Assembly: GCA_031551135.1 (NCBI GenBank)
Contig: JAVBOA010000050.1
Coordinates: 1-7,122 of the forward strand
Origin: JAITVM01 sp031551135
Lineage (GTDB): Bacteria > Bacillota > Clostridia > Lachnospirales > JAITVM01
Direction of reading: 5' to 3'
DNA length: 7,122 nt
In this document: piece after piece, positions 1 to 5,273 of the stretch
Layout: each line of letters opens with the position of its first letter
Position numbering within the stretch: the first letter of the stretch is position 1
Notes under the pieces: model-generated
Databases searched by the model: none
The model's input: the letters and a program-made list of their open reading frames with translations, nothing else
Told to the model about the DNA's origin: nothing
Position numbers and translations under genes: made by a program

Positions 1-1
1 C

Positions 2-1297
2 AAGCTCAAGAAAATCGATTTAATTATAACAAAATCAGTCAGCCGCTTCGCCAGAAATGTTACGGATTGCCTTGATAGCGTCCGAATGTTAAACGCTTTA
101 GGAATCGAAATTTATTTTGAAGAAGAAAATATTCGAACCGGCTATACTGAATCTGAATTAATTCTCAGCATTTTATCCGCCGTAGCCGAGCAAGAATCAC
201 ATTCCTTATCAGAAAATTTAAAATGGGGAATCCAGAAACGCTTTAAAAACGGTAAATATAAATTAATTTCGCCGCCGTATGGCTTTGACAGTATTGGCGG
301 CGAATTAGTTATTAACGAAAAGCAGGCGGATACTGTGAAATTTATTTTCGAAGGGGTTTTATCCGGCAAATCTACAAATTCGCTTGCCGAAATATTAAAC
401 ACAAATGCCATAAAACCACAGCGCAGCAGCAAATGGAATCACACTTCAATATTATCGATTTTATCAAATGAAAAATATATAGGCGACGCACTTTACCAAA
501 AAACCTATACCGATTATTCTTTCAAGCGGCATGTCAATAATGGCGAAAAACCCATGTACTATACTGAAAATCGCCATGAAGGCATAATCAGCAAAGCCGA
601 TTTCGAAATGGCAAACAAAATCATAGAGCAATCCGCCAAGGAAAAAGGCAAAAATAAAGGAAATAGGCACAATATCGGTATTTTCAGCAGCAAGATAAAA
701 TGCATTTGCGGAGGGACTCTGAGGCGCAGGCAGTACGGCTCGAAAAATAAAAAATATCCGGTTTGGGTCTGCATGAATCATAAGAAAAATTCAGTTCTTT
801 GCTCGGCTAATTACGTAAAAGAAGAAGATATCGAAAAAGCTTTTGTCAGAATGATTAATAAACTTATTTTGCATTATGATATAATCCTGAAACCATTATT
901 AATAGATATTAAAAAAATTAATAATTCTGATACACTTGAAAAAATTGAAGAATTGGACACTAAAGCAACAAAACTTTTGGAGCGCAGGCAGGTGATTGTG
1001 AGTCTGATGAGGGACAATCACATTTCGGCTGCTCTTTTTCATGAAGAGAATAATGCGATTAAAACAGAGCTTGCTCAGATAAAAGAAACGAAGGCTGATT
1101 TGATTGCGGAAGAAAACACATCAGCCCATTTGGTCAGCGAGCTATTAAGCTTTGTATCGAAATCAGATACAATAGAAAATTTCGACGAAAAAATATTTTC
1201 TGAATTCATTTCGCTAATAAAAATAGATTCTAAAAATGAAATAATATTTAATATGAAATGTGGCTTAAACCTCAGAGAAAGGAGCGAAAATAATTGA
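2..1297 (+). CDS. Large serine recombinase, first of a triplet (5' partial)
   Basis: Site-specific DNA recombinase of the large serine family, expected to cut and rejoin att sites in the cytoplasm during integration or excision of a mobile element. The reading frame is open from base 2, so the gene began upstream; the ATG at 86 is internal. The 431 residues in view begin inside the resolvase domain at the KIDLIITKSVSRFARN segment, whose two arginines (codons 44-46 and 53-55) match the conserved arginines of the active site. The nucleophilic serine and about 95 residues are outside the window. Next come the Recombinase DNA-binding domain (PPYGF to about FEMANKII), a zinc ribbon with cysteines at residues 234, 236, 257 and 267, a predicted coiled coil (about 308-372) and a beta-strand tail. 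The first cysteine pair is CxC rather than the usual CxxC. The stop codon overlaps the next gene's TTG start. Family assignment is firm; whether this copy is catalytically active cannot be judged without its N-terminus. Confidence 0.95.
   Translation, partial: KLKKIDLIITKSVSRFARNVTDCLDSVRMLNALGIEIYFEEENIRTGYTESELILSILSAVAEQESHSLSENLKWGIQKRFKNGKYKLISPPYGFDSIGGELVINEKQADTVKFIFEGVLSGKSTNSLAEILNTNAIKPQRSSKWNHTSILSILSNEKYIGDALYQKTYTDYSFKRHVNNGEKPMYYTENRHEGIISKADFEMANKIIEQSAKEKGKNKGNRHNIGIFSSKIKCICGGTLRRRQYGSKNKKYPVWVCMNHKKNSVLCSANYVKEEDIEKAFVRMINKLILHYDIILKPLLIDIKKINNSDTLEKIEELDTKATKLLERRQVIVSLMRDNHISAALFHEENNAIKTELAQIKETKADLIAEENTSAHLVSELLSFVSKSDTIENFDEKIFSEFISLIKIDSKNEIIFNMKCGLNLRERSENN
1278..1284 (+). 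promoter_or_regulatory. Ribosome binding site deciding the TTG start at 1294
   Basis: AAAGGAG lies 9 bases before TTG 1294, inside the 3' end of the preceding recombinase gene. No ATG or GTG lies at a suitable distance. The TTG shares TTGA with the upstream TGA stop, a standard translational-coupling arrangement, so the middle gene is probably made in fixed ratio to the first. Confidence 0.85.
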
Positions 1298-2085
1298 CAC
1301 CATATGGTTATGAAATGAAAAACGGCAAAGCTATATTAGCCGAGCCTGAATCGGAAAAAATAAAAATATTATTTGAGCTTTATAATAGCGGATTATCGAT
1401 GGCGGATGCGTCTAAGAAATCAGGCGTAAACAAATGCCATTATTCGATTGGAAAAATGCTTTCTAATAAAAAATATCTCGGAGATGATTTCTATCCGAAG
1501 ATTATTGAAAGCGAAATATTCGAAAAAGCGCAAATCTTGCGAAAGCAAAAAGTTGAATCGCTAAATAGAAACGAAAAATTAATATCGCCATTCGCTTCTT
1601 TGGTTCATTGTGAGACCTGCGGAAATATGTACAAAAAATATATTTATAAATCAAAAGAAATCTGGTGTTGCGCCAGCTCACCGCCTTATGAGAAATCTAA
1701 ATGTAAATCGCCGAGATTGAGCGAAGCTGAATTAGAAGAAAGTTTTCTAAAAATGATTCGAAAATTAAATCCGGATAATATAAAATCTGACAAAATAAAT
1801 CATATTATAATAGGAAGAAAGACGAGTGATCCTTTTAAGCAAGCAGAGTATGTGTATTCGCTTGTAAGTGGCGAAAAGCCCGAGATTAAGGCAAAAGAAT
1901 TCGTAGAAATAATTAGCGAAAATCCGAAAATGTTCGATATGAATTTTTTAAAAAGGATTGTGAAAAATATTTTCATATCATGCGATAAAGAGATTTCATT
2001 TATGTTAATTAACAATCAAATATTCAAAGGGGATGATTTTGATGAATGCGAATACATACATGATCCCGTCAAGGCGGAGATTTAG
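1294..2085 (+). CDS. Catalytic-domain-less recombinase-family protein (middle gene of triplet)
   Basis: A 263-residue protein starting at a TTG. It begins TPYGYEMKNGKA, which is the first motif of the Pfam Recombinase DNA-binding domain in its neighbours, so the whole resolvase catalytic domain and its long linker helix are absent. The recombinase domain (about 1-85) includes the GKMLSNKKYLGDDFYP segment, the counterpart of ILSNEKYMGDI in the third protein. A zinc ribbon follows, with cysteines at 106, 109, 125/126 and 137, then a C-terminal segment (about 160-263) lacking the obvious coiled coil of the flanking proteins. It cannot cut DNA by the serine mechanism. An accessory role in att-site binding, synapsis or directionality is inferred. 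Short recombinase-family proteins beginning at this point are, as I recall, common as the middle member of Firmicute recombinase clusters, so this looks like a conserved form rather than decay. The frame is intact and overlaps the next gene by 44 bases. Confidence 0.9.
   Translation: MTPYGYEMKNGKAILAEPESEKIKILFELYNSGLSMADASKKSGVNKCHYSIGKMLSNKKYLGDDFYPKIIESEIFEKAQILRKQKVESLNRNEKLISPFASLVHCETCGNMYKKYIYKSKEIWCCASSPPYEKSKCKSPRLSEAELEESFLKMIRKLNPDNIKSDKINHIIIGRKTSDPFKQAEYVYSLVSGEKPEIKAKEFVEIISENPKMFDMNFLKRIVKNIFISCDKEISFMLINNQIFKGDDFDECEYIHDPVKAEI
2026..2032 (+). promoter_or_regulatory. Ribosome binding site deciding the ATG start at 2042
   Basis: AAAGGGG ends 9 bases before ATG 2042. The upstream in-frame ATG at 2033 directly abuts this site and is too close to be used. 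TTG 2039 would be 6 bases away but is a weaker codon. ATG 2042 is therefore preferred. Confidence 0.75.
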
Positions 2086-3607
2086 AAATGATGTTCTGCC
2101 GGAAACTAAGCCGAAACTAAGAGTTGCGGCATATTGCCGGGTCTCTACAGACTACGAAGAACAAGCTACAAGCTTTGAAGTTCAGGTAGAGCATTATACA
2201 TCTTACATAAAAAATAATTCGGAATGGGAGTTTGTCGGCATTTTCGCAGATGACGGAATATCCGGAACGGATGTTAGAAATCGGGATGAATTTAATAAAA
2301 TGATCGAGCAGTGCATGGCAGGCAAGATCGATATGATTATCACAAAATCGATTAGCCGGTTTTCAAGAAATACGGTCGATTGCTTGAATTCAATAAGGAA
2401 ACTCCGGGAAAAGAAGATCGCCGTTTATTTCGAGAAGGAAAACATTAATTCCATGGACTCCAAAGGCGAAATTATGTTGACTATAATGGCGAGCCTCGCA
2501 CAACAGGAAAGCGAATCGCTTAGCCAAAATGTGAAGCTCGGGATTCAGTTTAGGTTTCAGAACGGCGAATGTTTGGTTAATCATAATCGGTTTTTAGGCT
2601 ATACAAAAGATGAAAATAAAAAACTTATTATTGAGCCAAAAGAAGCGGCGGTCGTTAAGCGGATATTTAGAGAATACCTTGAAGGTGCAAGCCTAAAGCA
2701 GATCGGCATTGGTCTCGAGAGTGACGGAATTTTAACAGGAGCAGGAAAGACATGTTGGATTTCGACTACAATCCGAAAGATATTATCAAATGAAAAATAC
2801 ATGGGCGATATTCTCGCACAAAAGACTTATACGGAAAATTTTCTCACAAAAAAACGCTATACAAATAACGGAATTGTACCGCAATATTATTCTGAAAACA
2901 CACATGAAGCGATTGTTCCGAGAGATATTTTTATGCAGGTTCAAGAGGAGCTCGCACGGCGTGCAAATCTACATGCCGGTAAAAATAAAAAGAAAAGGGT
3001 TTATTCAGCAAAATATGCTTTGTCGAGCTTGGTTTATTGCGGCGGATGTGGTGAGATATATCGGCGCACGACTTGGTATAAACCTGGCGATAAAAAAATA
3101 GTTTGGAGATGTGTGGATAGGATCGAAACAAAAAATTCAACTTGCAAATCGCCGTCAATTCTGGAAGAGGAACTAAAATCTGCGGTAATAAAGGCAATAA
3201 ATAAAATTTTCCTTGATAAAACAGGCTTTATCGAAATTTTAAAAAATAACATAACCAAAGTTCTTGAGCTCGATTTTGACTCTGAAATAGCCGAAACAGA
3301 TAAAGAAATAAAAAATTCGCAAAAAGAACTTATAAATTTAGCAATTACGAATGATGGCTATGATGATATGGTAGAAAAAATACATGCACTTCGTGAGCAT
3401 AAAAATAATTTACTTCTGCAGAGCGCGGAGAAAAGCGATAAGCTTGCACGCTTAAAAGAAATGCTCGAATTTTTGGATAAACAAAGTGTCCGGATTTTAG
3501 AATACGACGAGACGCTTGTCAGAAAATTAATAGAAAAAATAACGGTCTTTGATGAAAAGCTTTTAATAAAATTCAAGTCAGGACTTGAAATCGAGGTTAA
3601 ATATTGA
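2042..3607 (+). CDS. Large serine recombinase, complete, third of triplet
   Basis: A complete 521-residue site-specific recombinase. The resolvase domain (about 26-165) has the YCRVST motif with Tyr31, Arg33 and nucleophile Ser35, then the DDGISGT loop (69-75), Asp98, and Arg106 and Arg109 in SRFSRN, matching the active-site set of the serine recombinase family. The long helix with LAQQESESLSQNVKLG follows. The Recombinase DNA-binding domain spans about 184-305. The zinc ribbon has Cys333, Cys336, Cys357 and Cys368. A charged heptad-rich coiled coil covers about 411-480, and a short beta tail ends the protein. In this family the coiled coil controls synapsis and the direction of recombination. 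It resembles the first gene closely from the arginine motif onward, implying old duplication. It starts inside the middle gene and ends 5 bases before a strong terminator, so the three genes form one operon. The target site cannot be deduced from this window. Confidence 0.97.
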   Translation: MNANTYMIPSRRRFRNDVLPETKPKLRVAAYCRVSTDYEEQATSFEVQVEHYTSYIKNNSEWEFVGIFADDGISGTDVRNRDEFNKMIEQCMAGKIDMIITKSISRFSRNTVDCLNSIRKLREKKIAVYFEKENINSMDSKGEIMLTIMASLAQQESESLSQNVKLGIQFRFQNGECLVNHNRFLGYTKDENKKLIIEPKEAAVVKRIFREYLEGASLKQIGIGLESDGILTGAGKTCWISTTIRKILSNEKYMGDILAQKTYTENFLTKKRYTNNGIVPQYYSENTHEAIVPRDIFMQVQEELARRANLHAGKNKKKRVYSAKYALSSLVYCGGCGEIYRRTTWYKPGDKKIVWRCVDRIETKNSTCKSPSILEEELKSAVIKAINKIFLDKTGFIEILKNNITKVLELDFDSEIAETDKEIKNSQKELINLAITNDGYDDMVEKIHALREHKNNLLLQSAEKSDKLARLKEMLEFLDKQSVRILEYDETLVRKLIEKITVFDEKLLIKFKSGLEIEVKY

Positions 3608-3612
3608 ATATA

Positions 3613-3649
3613 CCGCTGGCGGAGGATTTTCTCTGTTGGCGGTTTTTTT
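3613..3649 (+). terminator. Rho-independent terminator of the recombinase operon
   Basis: A 12-bp stem pairs bases 3613-3624 with 3631-3642 (four G-T wobbles, no mismatch), closed by a 6-base GATTTT loop and followed by seven T residues (3643-3649). It starts 5 bases after the stop of the third recombinase gene and separates that operon from the nuclease gene. Confidence 0.95.
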
Positions 3650-3651
3650 AA

Positions 3652-3681
3652 TTGAACTTTATTAATGAGTATCTTTATAAT
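3652..3681 (+). promoter_or_regulatory. Candidate sigma-A promoter (distal) of the nuclease gene
   Basis: TTGAAC (-35, 4 of 6 matches) at 3652-3657, an 18-base spacer, and a perfect TATAAT at 3676-3681. It lies just after the terminator, so it would give the nuclease gene its own transcription, starting near 3688. It overlaps a second candidate 12 bases downstream; sequence alone cannot say which is used. Confidence 0.55.
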
Positions 3682-3684
3682 TAA

Positions 3685-3693
3685 TGTTATAAT
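3685..3693 (+). promoter_or_regulatory. Candidate extended -10 promoter (proximal) of the nuclease gene
   Basis: TGTTATAAT is a perfect -10 with the extended TGn element. The -35 position 17 bases upstream (ATGAGT) is poor, which extended -10 promoters tolerate. Predicted start is near 3700, giving a leader of about 37 bases. Confidence 0.55.
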
Positions 3694-3725
3694 GAAAAGA
3701 AATAGTTGCAGATAATTCATGAACT

Positions 3726-3730
3726 GGGGA
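3726..3730 (+). promoter_or_regulatory. Ribosome binding site deciding the ATG start at 3737
   Basis: GGGGA lies 6 bases before ATG 3737. The earlier in-frame ATG at 3719 has no purine-rich site upstream and would itself include this sequence as coding. ATG 3737 is therefore preferred. Confidence 0.75.
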
Positions 3731-3736
3731 ATATAT

Positions 3737-4771
3737 ATGGATAATAATTTAGATGCCAATATTTATCAAAATATTAGAGACACCGTAGTCGAAGCCAGAA
3801 ACAAAGTGAATTCAACTATAAATTTTATTATGGTTGAAACATACTGGAATATAGGAAAGCAAATTGTTGAGGCAAATGGTCAGAATTCGCGTGCCGAATA
3901 TGGTAAGGGTTTGATAAATTTTCTATCGAAAAAGCTGACCGAGGAATTTGGAAAAGGCTATACTGTGCGGAATTTAAATTATATGAAAGCATTTTATTCG
4001 GCATTTCCAAATTGGAACGCAGTGCGTGCCAATTTGAGTTGGACGCATTATCGCCTTTTATTAAAAGTAGAAAATGAAAAAGCGCGAGAATTTTATTTAG
4101 ATGAATGTGTGAAATCTGGTTGGAGTACGAGACAGCTTGAACGTCAAATAAATACCTTTTATTATGAGAGACTACTTTCGAGTAGAGATAAAGACAGTGT
4201 TAGGAATGAGATTCAAAAACTAGAAAAGGGTATTGGTGCGATGGATGTAATCCGCGACCCATATGTTTTGGAATTTTTGGGTTTAGAACAGAGTCCGAAT
4301 TTATACGAAAAGGATATCGAACAAGGTTTGATTGATCATTTGCAAAAATTCTTATTAGAGCTCGGTAGAGGTTTTTCATTTGTAGGACGGCAGAAAAGAA
4401 TTACTTTTGAAGGCGAGCATTTTTTTATCGATTTGGTTTTTTATAATTATATTTTGAAATGCTTTGTATTGATTGATTTAAAGTTAGGAAAGCTGGTTCA
4501 TCAAGATATTGGACAAATGCAGATGTATGTGAATTATTATACACGAGAGCTGATGAACGAAGGCGATAGTCTTCCTATAGGGATAATTTTATGTGCCGAC
4601 AAAAGTGATGCTGTTGTAAAATATACATTGCCTGAAGATAATCAGCAGATTTTTGCCTCTAAATATAAGCTGTATTTACCTACAGAAGAAGAATTAAAGC
4701 ATGAACTGCAGTCCGAACGCGAATTATTAGAAACAGAAAATTTATTTATTGAAGAAAATGATAAAGAGTAA
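3737..4771 (+). CDS. DUF1016/YhcG-family PD-(D/E)XK nuclease
   Basis: A 344-residue predicted nuclease of the YhcG/DUF1016 family, assigned in the literature to the restriction-endonuclease-like PD-(D/E)XK fold. The N-terminal domain (about 1-165) carries the family's helical region, with ETYWNIGKQIVE, the YGKGLINFLSKKL segment and SWTHYRLLLKV. The C-terminal nuclease domain (about 170-320) has a helix with Glu195, the FFIDLVFYN strand with Asp232, and IDLKLGK with Asp247 and Lys249, then a helix with Gln260 and Tyr264 (GQMQMYVNYY). The second acidic residue is Asp where Glu is, as I recall, more usual in this family; the PD-(D/E)XK pattern allows either. No signal peptide or membrane segment is seen, so the protein is cytoplasmic. 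It is a single gene between its own promoters and a structured intergenic region, with no methyltransferase beside it in view. Family members often sit near restriction-modification loci and mobile elements. A role in DNA processing or defence is inferred; the substrate is unknown. Confidence 0.93.
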   Translation: MDNNLDANIYQNIRDTVVEARNKVNSTINFIMVETYWNIGKQIVEANGQNSRAEYGKGLINFLSKKLTEEFGKGYTVRNLNYMKAFYSAFPNWNAVRANLSWTHYRLLLKVENEKAREFYLDECVKSGWSTRQLERQINTFYYERLLSSRDKDSVRNEIQKLEKGIGAMDVIRDPYVLEFLGLEQSPNLYEKDIEQGLIDHLQKFLLELGRGFSFVGRQKRITFEGEHFFIDLVFYNYILKCFVLIDLKLGKLVHQDIGQMQMYVNYYTRELMNEGDSLPIGIILCADKSDAVVKYTLPEDNQQIFASKYKLYLPTEEELKHELQSERELLETENLFIEENDKE

Positions 4772-4826
4772 AAAAACACTTCATTCTGAATTTGTGCAGA
4801 CAGTTTCTGCAAAAATATATTTTGTT

Positions 4827-4853
4827 CAGTATGTCGGGATTTCCGACATACTG
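4827..4853. repeat. Perfect 11-bp inverted repeat (hairpin) downstream of the nuclease gene
   Basis: CAGTATGTCGG (4827-4837) pairs perfectly with CCGACATACTG (4843-4853) across a 5-base loop, extendable by a T-G and a T-A pair. Neither side has a T run, so it is not a typical intrinsic terminator. It could be a Rho-dependent or processing 3' end, an operator, or the end of a small mobile repeat. Its octamer AGTATGTC recurs, with the arms swapped, in the terminator at 4996-5026. Confidence 0.7.
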
Positions 4854-4858
4854 GAAAG

Positions 4859-4886
4859 ATGAAAAATACGGTAAAAAATTTATAAT
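4859..4886 (+). promoter_or_regulatory. Candidate promoter of a small RNA
   Basis: ATGAAA (4859-4864, 4 of 6 matches to the -35), a 16-base spacer and a perfect TATAAT (4881-4886). No protein start with a ribosome binding site follows. The predicted start near 4893 is just ahead of a long hairpin. Perfect -10 hexamers occur by chance in AT-rich DNA, so this is only moderate evidence. Confidence 0.4.
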
Positions 4887-4892
4887 TATGAT

Positions 4893-5026
4893 CCTTTAAA
4901 AACACAGTTTGCATCAATTCTGTTTCCTCGACGCACGTGGAGACGGTCGTAATGATGCAACATGTGTAGAAAAATATGAAAATATTAGTTTATTTAGACA
5001 TACTTTTTATGAAGTATGTCTTTTTT
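4893..5026 (+). ncRNA. Candidate structured small RNA of about 134 nt
   Basis: This stretch runs from a predicted transcription start to an intrinsic terminator and contains a long imperfect hairpin at 4902-4967. The outer helix pairs ACACA (4902-4906) with TGTGT (4963-4967), then, after a 2x2 internal loop, TTGCATCA (4909-4916) with TGATGCAA (4953-4960). After an asymmetric internal loop the inner helix pairs 4920-4927 with 4939-4946 (two wobbles), skips a T-T mismatch, adds two G-C pairs, and closes on the loop ACGCA (4931-4935). That is about 23 pairs in 66 bases, in the most GC-rich part of the intergenic region. I do not recognise it as 6S, SRP, tmRNA, RNase P or a known riboswitch. It might instead be an untranslated 3' structure of the nuclease mRNA or an inserted palindromic repeat. 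Confidence 0.4.
4996..5026 (+). terminator. Rho-independent terminator before the leucine-rich-repeat gene
   Basis: AGACATACTT (4996-5005) pairs perfectly with AAGTATGTCT (5012-5021) around a 6-base TTTATG loop, and the T run continues to 5026. The T run is on the + strand side only. It would end transcripts from the nuclease gene or from the candidate small RNA. Confidence 0.85.
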
Positions 5027-5096
5027 AGTTATTTTAGAAATTTTATCTCAATTTTATGTTAAGTATTTAACAAAAATTATTTTTTTGAAGAAAAAA

Positions 5097-5125
5097 TTTC
5101 CAAGGTTCTTGTGATTGTGTATAAT
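5097..5125 (+). promoter_or_regulatory. Candidate sigma-A promoter of the leucine-rich-repeat gene
   Basis: TTTCCA (5097-5102, 4 of 6 matches), a 17-base spacer and a perfect TATAAT (5120-5125). Predicted start is near 5132, giving a leader of about 140 bases. A perfect TTGACA at 5134-5139 lies just downstream but has no good -10 at normal spacing. Confidence 0.55.
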
Positions 5126-5145
5126 ATATTTGTTTGACAAATTGA

Positions 5146-5189
5146 GCCAAAATTCGCACTTAGTTAAATTATTAACGATGGTTTTTGGC
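5146..5189 (+). promoter_or_regulatory. Possible stem-loop in the leader of the leucine-rich-repeat gene
   Basis: GCCAAAA (5146-5152) can pair with TTTTGGC (5183-5189). Inside it TCG/CGA (5154-5156 with 5176-5178) and TTAA/TTAA (5164-5167 with 5172-5175) can stack. The inner part also reads as the palindrome-like GTTAAATTATTAAC (5163-5176), which could be a protein operator in DNA instead. No known riboswitch was recognised. Confidence 0.3.
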
Positions 5190-5200
5190 AGAGGTCGGTG

Positions 5201-5227
5201 ATGAAAAAAATGACACAAAAGATTTAA
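5201..5227 (+). CDS. Possible 8-residue leader peptide
   Basis: ATG at 5201 opens a tiny frame encoding MKKMTQKI, preceded at 5 bases by GAGGT (5191-5195), a fair ribosome binding site. It ends 46 bases before the TTG start of the leucine-rich-repeat gene. If translated it could affect expression of that gene. A frame this short easily occurs by chance and there is no direct support. Confidence 0.15.
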   Translation: MKKMTQKI

Positions 5228-5260
5228 AGGCTTGAGATTGACATCAAATTTTAAATTACT

Positions 5261-5265
5261 GGAGG
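5261..5265 (+). promoter_or_regulatory. Ribosome binding site deciding the TTG start at 5274
   Basis: GGAGG lies 8 bases before TTG 5274. The frame is open further upstream to a TTG at 5232, but that codon lacks a ribosome binding site and would add 14 residues ahead of an otherwise standard signal peptide. Confidence 0.85.
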
Positions 5266-5273
5266 AAACAGCA

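Larger units (their letters stand above)
4772..5273. other. Structured intergenic region without a protein gene
   Basis: About 500 bases with no convincing coding sequence on either strand. From left to right it holds a short stem-loop TGCAGA/TCTGCA (4795-4811), an AT palindrome AAAATATATTTT (4812-4823), a perfect hairpin (4827-4853), a promoter-like pair (4859-4886), a long imperfect hairpin (4902-4967), an intrinsic terminator (4996-5026), and the promoter and leader of the leucine-rich-repeat gene (5097-5273). The GC-richer core at about 4926-4949 stands out against the AT-rich surroundings. Confidence 0.7.

Noticed and set aside
86..1297. ATG at 86 as the true start of the first recombinase
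   Set aside because: The frame is open from base 2 and the residues before 86 (KIDLIITKSVSRFARN) are an essential conserved resolvase segment, so the gene continues upstream of the window.
2..2085. First and second recombinase genes as one gene broken by a frameshift
   Set aside because: Each encodes its own DNA-binding domain and zinc ribbon, and the second has a strong ribosome binding site and coupled start; they are separate paralogous genes.
2790..3101. Plus-strand frame of 103 residues inside the third recombinase
   Set aside because: It is an out-of-frame shadow of a well-conserved recombinase and lacks a credible start signal or domain.
4642..4917. Minus-strand frame of 91 residues
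   Set aside because: It overlaps the nuclease gene and the hairpin region, has Phe/Ser-rich antisense composition, no plausible ribosome binding site and no recognisable domain.
4902..4967. CRISPR repeat or remnant array
   Set aside because: The repeat-like hairpin occurs once only, there are no spaced copies, and no cas gene is in the window.
5134..5139. TTGACA as a second -35 for the surface-protein gene
   Set aside because: No acceptable -10 is found 16-19 bases downstream; the closest AT-rich hexamer is about 24 bases away.
5132..5230. Cyclic-di-GMP or other known riboswitch in the surface-protein leader
   Set aside because: The conserved core motifs of the classes I know are not present; only simple stems can be drawn.
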